The notes below the pieces were generated by a model. That model searched no databases and was not told the DNA's origin. It saw only the letters and a program-made list of their open reading frames with translations. A stretch of DNA of 64,000 nucleotides from Paralvinella palmiformis. Its lineage: Eukaryota; Annelida; Polychaeta; Terebellida; Alvinellidae. Below are positions 1-10,774 of this stretch, piece after piece. Location: contig JAODUP010001440.1 in the NCBI GenBank assembly GCA_025642065.1, positions 1-64,000 of the forward strand, in the 5' to 3' direction. The position numbers were made by a program, and so were the translations under genes. Within the stretch, counting starts at the first letter, position 1. The number at the start of each line of letters is the position of its first letter.

Positions 1-6
1 CCCATT

Positions 7-131
7 TATCAATATGTGGAGGTATGGAACATTTATTTTTAGATTAATGTATGTATAGTTGTATTTAGATTTATGGAGGTAGGTTTCGAAGGATGTTTAG
101 ATATGTTGATGCTCTGTGCCTGTTGCCTCTT
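7..131 (+). repeat. 125-bp direct repeat, left copy
   Basis: This block recurs at 1386-1510 with a single mismatch (G at 61, A at 1440), 1379 bp away. Such identity is unusual in a window where most repeat copies are visibly diverged, so the duplication is recent. Its right end (CTCTGTGCCTGTTGCC) resembles the sequence preceding the (AC)n tract at 30930-30965. The pair could be terminal repeats of a small element or a local duplication. No transposon-typical ends were recognised. Confidence 0.8.
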
Positions 132-1385
132 CATCCTAAAACGCACATTGCCCGTGCCAGACATCTTATCTATTTCCATCCAGATTCCTTATTACACCAA
201 TGTAAGAAAGTTATGTCGTTGTTGGAACATGTTTGAGTTTATTAGCTTTGTTATGTATAATGTAGAATCTATATTGTTGTCCTCTTATGTGGTTTGGCGA
301 AACGACCTATTAATTCATACAATGCTGCTTGATGGATTTATACTCGTGGAGTCGTTTGTTACTCCGGCAGGCATCTCCATGGGTATTAAGCTGCGGACAG
401 AGTTTTTTTCATATATTACGAGTAATTAGATTACACTGATATAGGAAATTTGTTAAATGTATAGCTATTATAATCCCGACGTGTCATTCGCAGTATCGGA
501 GATCTGCCTGAAATCCGCTGTTCTCGACCATGGGTCAAATAGATCAAGTGGATAGGCGCTTTAATTTAGATCCCACCACACCTAACTGCATATACTTAGG
601 GACGCTAAATTAAGCGTGAATGAACGTTCCCTTAGTGATGAACGGAAACGTATGAGGGTTAGCTGTTAGGTTCGAGTAAATCGTAGTATTTACTCAGGTT
701 TGAGACGATATTTCGTTCTAGTCCAGTAATAATCCATTGTGCGGTATTGCTACTTTGTTTTTATTTTAGTTTAATCGCTTTAGTGAGTCCATACTGTGTT
801 AGTGTACATTCTCTTTGTTGTGGACAAACTGTAATGTTTGTTAACACGCTGAGGCTATATATAGGGCTTGAAACTGTGTTAGTGTACATTCTATTTATTA
901 TGGACAAACTGTAATGTTTGTTAACACGCTGAGGCTATATATAGGGCTTGAATTTTCACTTAGGTTAGAGAAGAACTTCGACGCCAGACCAGTCGGACGT
1001 GTATTGATACATGGTTCATATAGGTAGGATTTATTCAGTTATTCGAACCCAGAATAAAGCTGAGGTCAGCATCTGAGGTGTCGAAATGCTTTATATACAG
1101 GTTTCTTTTGGACCACAGAAAATTATTGTTGAATGTAAACTGTGGTGTCAAAATAGTTTATGATATGTATGTAGCAAGTCACCATTGAACCACACGCACG
1201 TGTTGTTTGTTGCGAGCTGTGGTATCAAATGGTATTTGTTTTACGTGCTTCCGCTTTTTGTACGTAGCCTGCATGTAGCCGCTTTCCTGTGGGCGTGACA
1301 TATTTGTCGCGTACGAAAAGCGAATTAGCTGGTTCCCACAGGCTGATGAGTAGACCAGACACATGCTTTGGTATACGCACACATC
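132..1385. other. Unassigned segment between the direct repeats, LTR- or promoter-like in part
   Basis: This 1.25-kb stretch has more G+C than its surroundings. No protein domain is recognisable; the 118-codon open frame at 73-429 matches nothing I know. It contains a tandem 80-bp duplication with TATA-like motifs, followed by an AATAAA-type signal near 1052. That arrangement is LTR-like but not diagnostic. It could be a degenerate non-autonomous LTR element, a solo LTR or unrelated insert. No copy of this segment was found elsewhere in the window. Confidence 0.35.
793..952 (+). repeat. Tandem 80-bp duplication carrying a TATA-like motif
   Basis: Two head-to-tail 80-bp units (793-872 and 873-952) differ at three positions. 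Each contains GAGGCTATATATAGGGCTTG, with TATATATA at 856-863 and 936-943. Duplicated upstream-of-TATA blocks are known in retroviral-type LTR U3 regions. Whether this is one is inference. Confidence 0.85.
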
Positions 1386-1510
1386 TATCAATATGTGGAG
1401 GTATGGAACATTTATTTTTAGATTAATGTATGTATAGTTATATTTAGATTTATGGAGGTAGGTTTCGAAGGATGTTTAGATATGTTGATGCTCTGTGCCT
1501 GTTGCCTCTT
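1386..1510 (+). repeat. 125-bp direct repeat, right copy
   Basis: This is the partner of 7-131. It is immediately followed by TTAAAACACAC and a long (CA)n tract. The element copies at 30832-30965 and 48571-48706 have the same arrangement, with a similar end abutting an (AC)n or (TG)n run. Confidence 0.8.
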
Positions 1511-1525
1511 ACTATGTACCTTAAA

Positions 1526-1582
<57 letters not shown>

Positions 1583-1670
1583 TATACATATATACATGCA
1601 CACACATACACATACACATACACATACACATACATACACATACACATCAACACACATATCTATCTATCTA

Positions 1671-1727
<57 letters not shown>
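1526..1727. repeat. Compound microsatellite (CA)n (CATA)n (TCTA)n (TA)n
   Basis: An uninterrupted succession of CA, CATA-type, TCTA and TA units spans about 200 bp. Apparent reading frames of alternating His/Thr, Tyr/Ile or Cys/Val here are artefacts of the repeat. Confidence 0.95.
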
Positions 1728-1733
1728 AATCTT

Positions 1734-3330
1734 TCGGTCTTTGATGTTTAATACATTACTCTCATCGTCAATAACACAACAAAAGACGAGGTATTTCTAG
1801 CAATGGTAAACGATGCATTTTCGATATTGTCTTTTCAGAGTAATGAAGTTTCAGCCGCTGCAATGAGATGAAACAAATCCTAAGTTTATTGTCGTTAACA
1901 GCTTCTATTATTAATGATATTTGTCTCAAAATACATGATGTCATGACATTTATTACTGATACTCAGCCTGCCAGCCAGCCACCCAGCTAACCAGCCAGCC
2001 AGCCAAGCAGCTAGTCAGTCAGCCAGCCAGCGAACCAGCCAGATAGACATATATACAAATAAGGTAATGAACAATATCCCCTAAGACCAAAATAACTATA
2101 TAAAGCAACAAACGAACTAACAAATAAGCAAGTAAATAGCAAAAGCGAACTAGCAGAACATAAAAAAGACAAACAAACAAATGTACACACGTGCGGGCAT
2201 ACCTTCCAACACAAATGTAAATAATCAGGAACAAACTTCCGGTCGCTTCACAAATTAGGAACTATTTAATAAGGTGGAAAACAGGTTTCGGGTGGGAAAG
2301 AATGTCCTCAACTTAACACAAAATTCCATGTCAACTCAATTTTGAAGAATTAAAATGAAATACGAAGACATTTGCCTTATGTCCTCCCTTAATATCGGAA
2401 ATATGTAACTATATGTTGATATGGTAAACCCAGCGGTAACATGTAGGTGATTAGAATAAGGAATTTAAAAATTCTTCTTGTCGCCCCTCTTGCGTAGATA
2501 GATAATAAAAACACATTGAAAAATAGCATTTAAGTACTTTTTACTTCACTGAAGTGAAAATGTATGGCTTCAATACCATGAATAGTATATTTTGTGTTTC
2601 ACATGGAACTACACTTAAAATATGGTTCTAAATTCTATTTGGATCCTCAAAAAAGGTATCAGTACTTCGTGGTCGAGACACTATCATATCATATTATTCT
2701 GATATGGCTACCAAGGGAGCTGTTAAACTTATTGAACTGTAATCTGTTTCGATAGTTAATGAACCATTTCAATTAGCGAGAGGTGAGGAGTTTGCGAATT
2801 GACTACCGAGTAACACCTGGAACAGATTTGCATCTTATTTGTTTCGTAATTTCCCATTATGTTTTTGAACTTTTTTAGTCACTGATTCATTAATTTATTG
2901 CAACCTGATATAGAAGAAATAAGAAGGTAAATGTATCTTAACAGCTGAACTGTGTTAAAACATTCACTCCCGACTTTATATAATGTGAGCTGTCTACCTT
3001 TGTCTATGCATGCTAAAGGCTGTCTGTAGTTTATTATAAAATTAATAAATTCCAATCATTAGGTATATCCTTAAATTTACATAGTAGGCTTCTTGAAAAG
3101 CCTAATTTATAACAACTATGCTGCAGTTGAATATCCTAAAAATACTAATTGCGAGAAGTGTTCCCAAATACTTGGTAAACTAATGTTAAAAGACACCTTA
3201 TTCTTACAAAACGAATTGTATGAAAAAGGTAAAAATAACAGTCATAGTCATGAAAGTCAGGTGTTAAAAGGTGAATTGCATCTTCATGGTTGACAAATAC
3301 GAAATAGAATCAGTTCCCTTGATAAGGATG
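1734..3330 (+). repeat. Dispersed module Z+A, copy 1
   Basis: This is a non-coding repeat module. Landmarks in order: a TCTTTGATGT..AATACATTACT block (Z); TCTCAAAATACATGATGTCATG; a run of AAC/CCAG-type short repeats with GAACTAGCAGAACATA; CTTCCGGTCGCTTCACAAATTA; ATTCTTCTTGTCG; AATCTGTTTCGATAGTTAAT; and ATGCATGCTAAAGGCTG..TTTATTAT. The same order recurs at 10775-12130 and 26880-28340, and reversed at 38570-39300, 39790-40620 and 56850-62960. No conserved long frame accompanies it. Confidence 0.75.
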
Positions 3331-3395
3331 TTTTATACTATGCTACAAATACGACAATGCTCTACGCTGTGCTATCTAGTAGTCTTTCTTTAATG

Positions 3396-3398
<3 letters not shown>

Positions 3399-3432
<34 letters not shown>
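3399..3432. repeat. (AT)n microsatellite
   Basis: A pure AT run separating module A from module H. Confidence 0.95.
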
Positions 3433-3435
<3 letters not shown>

Positions 3436-3439
3436 GCGA

Positions 3440-4642
3440 ATTTTAAATATATCTTTTCTATGTGTTAGTAAATTAACATCCAACTTTAACTGCCCATTAA
3501 CCAAACTTCGAATAGTCACCTAAATATATGTCAACAAGCAATATAACAGTTCTTCTTTAAGTATGATGAATGGGGCAAAATTACAGGCCTATTTCCACAA
3601 TGACGATATTCACTGGAAAGACTCGAACATTAGCTAACTATTTGATATATTACCACATCAAAAGACAATTGGATATTATCTTCAATTTGATAGAGTTTAC
3701 TCAGAATGTAGTATGGGTTATATAACGATACTAATTTATTAAATATATGAGTATATCCCTGGCATTTATAATACGAACTAGTAGTAATTACCATATAGAA
3801 GTAGAGGATCTGTTAATGAGAAATTGTGCTCTGTGATAGCTAAAGACATAATAAAATGAACATATGATTCAAAGTCACAACGAATGAAGTGGTAGAGCGC
3901 TTCATCGTGGTACAAATGTCGGCCTAACTGAATAGTATTTGCTCTTTCATTGCATTTAATTGCGACAGAAGGTGGGCAATTTAGTGTTGCGTGTTTTTAT
4001 TTATTTCGGAGTTCAGGATCCACAACAAATGCTTGACAAAATAAAATAAAAACTAATTAAAAAAACACATTATTTTTCCAATTAATTGTCACCAGAATAA
4101 CTTATGATCATACTCTAGTTTTTGGAGCTCCGGACAGTTTGCCAAAGGTAAATAAGGCACAAGTTGCAGTTTATTAAAGCCAAATGAATATTTTTAGTTT
4201 ACCTAATCAGGTCGTATCTGGTTCTTAGTATAACCTGTATTTGAACTGAAAATCTAATTAAATTCATTCGCAGCATATCTACTTACCTATTAGATAGAAA
4301 AGTTTAGAAGGGATATATATTCATTGTGCTATATAATGAATCAACACTAGATTTTAAGTACACTTTTGATATTCTGACGGACTAAAAAAGGAACATATAT
4401 ATTTGTTCCTTTCCAACCTGGAATATCTTCATAGCCGAAGTGTTAAGAGATATAGCAATAGTCCATTATTTCCCGATTACAGCATCTCCAGCCTCTGTGC
4501 TCTAAAATGAAATATGCGTTGCTTTGAAACATTCCTGTCATGAAACCTTTCAATAATTTAATCTTTCCGTCTTTGATGTGTAATACATTACTATCATCAT
4601 CAATAATACAACAAAAGATGAGGCCATTCTGCCATTGGTAAA

Positions 4643-4646
<4 letters not shown>
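3440..4646 (+). repeat. Dispersed module H+Z, copy 1
   Basis: This non-coding sequence is matched in reverse orientation at 40630-42050. For example, ATATTCTGACGGACTAAAAA near 4370 pairs with the TTTTTAGTCCACCAATAT block near 40990, and CAGGTTATGCTAAGAACCAG at 41300 matches the complement of 4215-4250. The Z end (4560-4640) also matches 1734-1800. Z stops at the TA tract at 4646, and the sequence expected next (module A) resumes only at 10775. Confidence 0.7.
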
Positions 4647-4679
<33 letters not shown>

Positions 4680-4705
4680 AATATAAGTAAGTAAGTAAGG
4701 TTTAT

Positions 4706-4748
<43 letters not shown>

Positions 4749-4766
4749 ATATATATATATATATAA
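4646..4766. repeat. (TA)n microsatellites around a short spacer
   Basis: TA runs at 4646-4676, 4710-4743 and 4748-4766 are separated by a short GTAAGTAAGTAAGG stretch. They lie at the left edge of the LINE-bearing insertion. Confidence 0.9.
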
Positions 4767-5252
4767 TATCACATATTAAACACAAGGCTTACATATTGAT
4801 TTGAATGAATAATTAAAATGAAAATTGAGAGGACCAGTATACCATTAGTGGTACCTTACTACTGACCCTATGATGGGTGAGGGATGATTGTGGTGTTCGA
4901 GAGTGTCACAGCACTGAGAGGAGTGATGCGATACTAGCGTTAATCATAATTTAAAGATGCAATATAAATAAGAGCACAAGAGGGATGAGGAGAAAAGAGA
5001 AGCACCATGACAAGAAACTACAAATTAAAAGAATAAACGATTTTGTCGTATAGACCTATGTCATCTTGTCTATCACAGAATACTACTAAAATGGGAGGTA
5101 ACTCGGTTGATTATGACCTGGGTTCAACGGTAACAGTCGTTGCATCGTAGGTTGTAGCATTTCACCCTTTCTGTGTACGCGTCAAATATGTGTGTTTTAA
5201 GTTGATATTTAAAGTGAACCCGTATAGTTTGGTATGTCAGCATATTCATCCA
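4767..5252 (-). mobile_element. LINE 3' region (C-terminal tail and 3' UTR), minus strand
   Basis: Beyond the stop that ends the RT-bearing frame at 5253, the minus strand still shows decayed C-terminal sequence at about 5100-5250. It includes a basic segment followed by a Cys-rich CYNLRCNDCY-like stretch, then AT-rich non-coding sequence towards 4767. I infer this is the end of the same LINE. No poly(A) tail or target duplication could be fixed because TA microsatellites occupy the edge. Confidence 0.45.
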
Positions 5253-6224
5253 TCAATTCCATATTTTTGGAATGCTAATCAACAGTAGTCTACTAGCAAA
5301 TATATTATAGCTTTTTGCTACAAACAATTGGCCAGACTGTCTTGTCACACGGGCGTTTGGCAGATTTCTATTGAATGTGAAAATGTCATTAAACGATATT
5401 GGTAATTTCTTAGAATTAAGATCAAACGCAAAAACGTCAGCGAGCTTTAATATACGAGAACTACGAAAAGGTGGGTCAGTATGACTGTTGTACTTGACAT
5501 TGCTGATTAAGCGGATAGCCGGTTTTTGTAGCAAATTGGTGTGATGTAAAGCTGATTGAGTCGCGTTTCCCCAAACTAGGTTTCTGTATGAAAGATGAGA
5601 ATGAATGAGTGAATAGTATAATGTTTTCATGCATTGCTTAGGGAGAACATGTTTAACTTGTTTTAAGGAGAATAATGCTCGAGATACTTTCTGATTAATG
5701 TGGGATAGATGATGTTTCCATGTTAAATGTTCATCAATCAGAATACCTAAGAATTTGGCCGCTTTTTCATCACAATCTTTGCCTATTCTATGCAAGAGGG
5801 TGTTTTCAATCAATATAGGTTTTTGAGAACGATCACCTTTTAATGATGGAGGTCTTATAACGACATTTTTTGTCTTGTTGGGATTTAGCGAAAGTCGATT
5901 TGAGCAGAACCATATAAATAGAGAATTAGATAATATGTTTGCATTATTGAAACGAATATCAATGTTCAATGATTTGTGTCCGTCAATTTCAACATACTTT
6001 ACACGATTTGTCAAATAAATTTTAAACCAGTCATGCGCAATACCTCGTATTCCGTAACAATGTAATTTGCTTAACAAAGTAGCATGACTGAATACGTCAA
6101 AGGCTTTGCTCAGATCACAAAAGATAGCTAATGTAAATTCAGGTTCAGGATGATTTGTAGATAGGGCACATTGGCTTAATAGATGGATAATTGGATGAAC
6201 AGTTGAGTGATTTTCCCGGAACAC
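5253..6224 (-). pseudogene. LINE reverse transcriptase with the catalytic block deleted
   Basis: This 323-codon minus-strand frame matches the RT and C-terminal region of a non-LTR retrotransposon. Seen in order: the finger/palm entry FCDLSKAFDVFSHATLLSKL (residues about 35-54); HDWFKIYLTNR; then directly FIWFCSNRLSLNPNKTK and the downstream FLGILIDEHLTWKHH and LSYRNLVWG thumb-type motifs. Between the DGHKS region and SLFIWFCSN (about 5945-5960) the expected VPQGSxLGPLLF and F/YADD motifs are absent although the frame stays open. The product could not polymerise DNA. Jockey/CR1-like by overall pattern, clade uncertain. The codons upstream of 6224 continue as broken RT. Confidence 0.8.
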
Positions 6225-6900
6225 ATACTGGTGCTTAAAAATCGAATAAAAGTTTTTCTATTACTTTATTAAATGCTGGGAGAAGGCTAATAGTCTGTAG
6301 TTTTTTAATAGGGTCTTATCAGTAGATTTATAAATAGGGATGACTTTTGCCATTTTCATGTTATTAGGTACTCTTCCAGTTTAGGTATTTATCACATGAG
6401 TGAGAGGTTCTAGTATTTCATTAGTAGTGGCCTTGAGAAGTTTAGTCGATATGCAATCATAACCAGAGGTGGTTTTAGGTTTTAGTTTTAGCGTTATGTT
6501 TAAGACGCCAGATTGCGACACTGGAGCTAGAAATATACTATGGAGTGTGGCTTTGGGCATAAATCATTTAAAACTTTTATTAACTTTAGGAACGTTTAGA
6601 CCAGTTTGGAGTCCTATTTTTGAAAACATTATATTGAAAGCCTCAGCCACTTCCTGTTATTTGAGAATCCAGATTTGTCATTATGTTTTTCTATTATTTT
6701 ATTAAGGGTGCTCCAGGTTTTCTTGATATTGAACTTATTTTCTTCTGATATATTTTCGAAATAGGTTTCTTTTAATCGACGTTGAAGTTTGTTATGCAAT
6801 ATGTTAAATGCTTTATATTTTTGTATGTTATGTTTAGAAGGAATTGATAAATATTTTAGGCGCAATTTAGGCTTTATTTTTGAAGACACTCTAACACCAA
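6225..6900 (-). pseudogene. LINE ORF2 linker and RT N-terminus, frame-broken
   Basis: The minus strand between endonuclease and RT keeps recognisable but interrupted coding sequence. The frame at 6629-6889 resembles the linker (basic, KYKAFNILHNKLQRRLKETYF-like). Shorter pieces at about 6240-6480 resemble the RT entry region with SGYD, RVPNNMKMAKVIPIYK and NYR-like words. Several frameshifts and stops separate them. It belongs to the same element as 5253-6224 and 6915-7833. Confidence 0.6.
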
Positions 6901-6914
6901 ATGTGCACCATGGT

Positions 6915-7833
6915 TCATTTTTGGCTGTTTGGTTTTAGGTTAGTAAAATCTATATCTTTTAGCTTAATTCTGAATATTTCAATATTATTGTCTGAAAATA
7001 TTCCTTTTCTGCGCTTTTTTACATGTAAATTGTTGGTATTGTGTAATTTGGTAAGATAAAATGTTCCAAAGTGATCAGCAAGATCGGTGATGATGATACT
7101 CACTTGACCTGTTGCGGTAATGTTATTAGTATACATATGATCGATAAGAGTGGCGGATGAGGCGGTAATCCTAGTTGGTTTAACGATACTGGGCAAGAAC
7201 CCATTTGAGAATAACCCTTTCCATGTAATACCCAGTTTTAATGTGTTTTTAGAACTTTAATAAGTTTATATTTATATCGCCCATTATGGTGCACTTTTTG
7301 TTGACACACAACCCCAATAATTACATTTTTGGTTCCGGAATAAGAAATATCTGATGTCCTCACGGATTTTGTAATTGATATGTTCTTTAATAAACAGGCC
7401 TACACCTCCTCTAGGACCATCGTCACGACAACGTGATATTAGCTCATGATATCCGGATAATCTCAGACGCAGATTACAAGTGGTCCTGAAAATTTCGCTG
7501 AGACCAATTATGTCGAAGTTAAACCTCATCACCATGTAGGTCACATAATAATGATTGAAATGGGTCCCAGTTGGAGGAAAGTCCTCTACAATTTAAGTGG
7601 AAGTAGGAAGTTACATTTTCATGCAGTGAGTTGGTATCTATCATTAATTTGAATTCATTAGGGTCGTAGTAGTTACAAGTTTGCGGCGAGTATTGGAACG
7701 GACAGTCATTATCGGTTATTACGTTTTCGGTATGCTGATATAGAGATATTAAATCATACATTTTATCTGTCCTGGTGTCATCAAGAGACACCTCACCCAT
7801 CACGTGATAAGAGAAAAGGGATAGAATCATCAC
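6915..7833 (-). pseudogene. LINE apurinic-like endonuclease domain, three broken frames
   Basis: Three consecutive minus-strand frames together span an exonuclease-endonuclease-phosphatase type LINE endonuclease. 7833-7519 carries the start, with FHLNCRGLSSNWD. 7544-7284 carries FDIIGLSEIF (the catalytic Glu region), GYHELISR and RGGVGLFIKE. 7196-6915 carries SATLIDHMYTN and LADHFGTFY, where the usual Ser-Asp-His ends as Ala-Asp-His. Frame changes near 7530 and between 7284 and 7196 make it a pseudogene. The first frame begins with a Met at 7833, but that start is not independently supported. Confidence 0.75.
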
Positions 7834-8360
7834 TTCCCTTCAACGCTTAGATACTCACGAAAACCTCACACGTAATGAGTGATGAACAGATGAGTGACGA
7901 GACAAACATATAAATTACAATTCAAAGTAAAGCAAAAATACACAGCAAACGTAAATATATACACAGGGGGGGTAGCTAGAAAAGTACATAGCAAATTAAT
8001 GACGAATGGAGTGTTCATTTGAGGCTCCGTTTATGGATGTAGAATAAAGATCAAGCAAGTTTATCAAGAGTAACATGAAACAAGCAGACATTGAGTGCAT
8101 TATGAATACACAAAATTGGTTGCGGCGAGACTAGATGAAAATGAGCCGTCGACCAACGGGCAGTGAACCGTGGCCGTGTACAAACAATAGCCCATAGACA
8201 AAACAATGACCTGCATCACAACAACAGGCGAGCACGTGGGATTTATCAAGCAGCTGACTAGTGGTGAATAATGAATGTAAAATAGTTCATATGGATAGAG
8301 TAATTATATGAACAGGAAAACATTATCCAAACAATCTAGGCACACATGCAGTGTTGACTG

Positions 8361-8400
<40 letters not shown>

Positions 8401-8590
8401 TGAGATACTTTACATAATAGTACGTTATGGATAGATAACTTTGATAGTGGTGTCAGGTCACTGAGTAAGAAAGGGATCAAGATGTACTTGTTGGAGAAAT
8501 TGAGGGTGGGTAATCATATTATTGTTTATACCATGGTGAAAATCATTAGGGAACATATTTATATAAATCATAATTTAATCACCTAAATGC
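7834..8590. other. Unassigned spacer inside the LINE-bearing insertion
   Basis: Non-coding by inspection and mildly G+C richer at 8120-8220. It includes a pure (TA)n run at 8363-8398. It lies upstream (on the minus strand) of the endonuclease and may be inter-ORF or 5' sequence of the LINE. No protein domain or module match was found. Confidence 0.4.
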
Positions 8591-9450
8591 ACGTAAGCCG
8601 ATTTACATGAGCTTGATGATAGAACACATGAAATTAAAAATTAACCATGAAGACCAGCACAACTAAACTGAACATATCACAATATTGAGAACATGATAGT
8701 ACAAATGAGCTGAATATGACATAACATCATGAAAGTACAAGTGAACTTTGACAAATATGATATTACATGTGAACAGAGCATGATATAATTATTAATAAGT
8801 TGATAGTATACATATCATGAAATAAGCTTGATACTAAGGATAATATATTAGTAGCATGGCATCGCATATGCACTGAGCACATAGATGTGCACAGGGCTGT
8901 ATAGATGTGTACTTTTTTGTATGCTTAAATTCAACCATGTATTGATTTAATTATGTACAGATGAATGGAGGTACATTATTTGGGGTATTATTATATTACA
9001 TATTATTTGTACAGCGCCTTTGAATGGCTCCTGCTAGTAAGGGCGCTTTATTAAATATACATTATTGTTATTGTTATTGTGAGCACAGTGCAACATCATA
9101 AAACCAATTGAGGATTGAGCTTATAAAAATGAGATTATGACAGTACACATGAACCGAGCATAATAATACAGCATTCTGATAACACATGGTAACACATAGG
9201 AACTAAGCATAATAATACAACATCATGATAATACATGACAACACACAGGAACTGAGCATAGTAATACAGCATGATGATAGCACACACGAATTGAGCATAA
9301 CACAGTGATAATATGAATAGAAATAAGACCTGAAATATAACTCAATATTAAGATAGTACACAGGAATTAAGCATAACTATTAATGATATCATGACAGTAA
9401 ATATGTATATAATCTGATCATGACCGCCACGTGATCATACAGTGCGATAT
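8590..9450 (+). repeat. Degenerate minisatellite, unit about 40-48 bp
   Basis: A diverged unit of the form GAACTGAGCATAATAATAC, then AGCATCATGATAATACACA, repeats irregularly. It is clearest at 9140-9400 and can still be followed at 8680-8790. Unit lengths vary and many units are mutated. The array is interrupted by the 198-bp insertion at 8882-9079. It may be a 5' or inter-ORF tandem region of the LINE, or an older satellite. Confidence 0.65.
8882..9079 (+). mobile_element. 198-bp L2/CR1-type LINE 3' end or SINE-like tail, with target duplication
   Basis: The last third has the classic 3' tail of L2/CR1-like elements: TTGTACAGCGCCTTTGAATG, a perfect inverted pair AGCGCC (9013-9018) and GGCGCT (9042-9047), and a terminal ATTGTT repeat (9062-9079). 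Both sides carry the 8-bp direct repeat TGAGCACA (8874-8881 and 9080-9087). Removing the insert plus one repeat restores a minisatellite unit, which supports the boundaries. There is no coding capacity. It could be a 5'-truncated LINE or a SINE using that tail. Confidence 0.85.
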
Positions 9451-9990
9451 AATAGATTAAATCTAAAGACAGAGCAACCCATGTTTTGCAGAATTGGCTT
9501 ACTCATTTAGATTGAGAGACATGTTGGCCAACATAAATTGTGATGACAGCCCATATTCAAGCCAACGACAGTTGGTGAGCATCAATATAGATTTAAGTAT
9601 AACAAGTGGTAAGGTTAAATATGTTACACAGAAAGAAATTATGATACAAGCATATAAATGTAACATGAATCACAATGAATGATTTATTTCTTTGTAAATA
9701 ATTCAGCTCTAACAGCCATCAGAACTGATCCCATCACATTCTTTCCTCTCCACATAGAACTATTTAAAATACTTGTGTTCTGGAGTGACATACCTGTCCC
9801 CCAGAATGTATTAGTGGTAGCCTCAGGATCATCACGTGCACCAGTGTTAATCAGATGGGTAGCTAGATGTATATATGAATATATGTACCAAAGAAGCAGA
9901 TGACTTTGTCGTTTTGTTTCTGACAGTTGATTGATAGGATTCATTTGTCAGGCAACTCATCCTAGTTGGTCAGTGCTGTAAAATATGCGT
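9451..9990. other. Unassigned AT-rich stretch
   Basis: Short open frames on both strands (for example 9679-9903 + and 9684-9944 -) overlap each other and resemble no family I recognise. The segment lies between the minisatellite and the ORF1p remnant, so it may be LINE-internal. Confidence 0.3.
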
Positions 9991-9999
9991 TCTACTTTT

Positions 10000-10650
10000 A
10001 CTTTATCCATTATCAAGGTGGACTTCAAGCCGGCAGACTTTGCGGCTTTCATGACAGGAATAAGTCGGCCACGTGCTTTTTTTGGAGTCTTCAGGGAGGT
10101 CTTCGTTGGCAATATATGGTTTGGGAGTGTGGCGCCTGGCTTCCCAAACCTTATTCCTGTCTGACCGCTTCATGAATCACACATTGACAGGGTTAGGCTT
10201 GGATTTGTCATGATATTTTAGCCTGTGAACTTCATCTATTATGATTTGGTCGCTGTCCTTTATTTTCATAAACTTGAAGATAGCTGCCATTTTATGGGAT
10301 AATTCTATGGTATCATCGATGATAAGGAATATCTTTGAATGTAAGATTATGCCGTCTGGTATGCGATTCCAGTCTATTAAGTTGATCGCGAAGGGATTTC
10401 TTGACACCAGGAAAGACCTTGTTTTCTTCCTGTAGTTCACGTAGTTCCTTCCGAATATCGGATATATCGTTTGTGATTGAAGTCTGAGTCGAGGCATGAC
10501 TTTCAGTAAATATACATCCACTCATTGCCAAGGGTAGCCATTGATTCTTCTACGTTCAAAACTTTCACACTTATGTCAGCAACATTGTCATCAATAGATT
10601 GTAGCTTGTCTAGCATTGCTAGTAGTGTACCATATTGGTCTTGTTGAGAC
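10000..10650 (-). pseudogene. LINE ORF1p-like protein (coiled coil plus RNA-binding region), broken
   Basis: The minus strand encodes, in shifted frames, the pattern of L1-type ORF1 proteins (Transposase_22-like). At 10620-10540 there is a heptad-like stretch with DKLQSIDDNVADISVKV. At 10480-10400 follow RKELRELQEENK and LNRLESHTRRHNL, the coiled-coil end and start of the RNA-recognition domain. At 10300-10150 are IIIDEVHRL, KPNPV and SDRNKVWEAR. The frame shifts near 10313-10350 and again near 10177. The protein normally coats LINE RNA. Its position fits the 5' end of the minus-strand LINE whose ORF2 lies at 7833-5253. Confidence 0.7.
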
Positions 10651-10774
10651 CTATATCATGCGTATGTATCAGCTTGATCAATTACGGATATTATCCGCAT
10701 AAATATGAAATAGATTGATTATAATTGCAGCACTTTTCAAGGAACACTCACTCCGCTGTAGTCACGTGCTGTCA

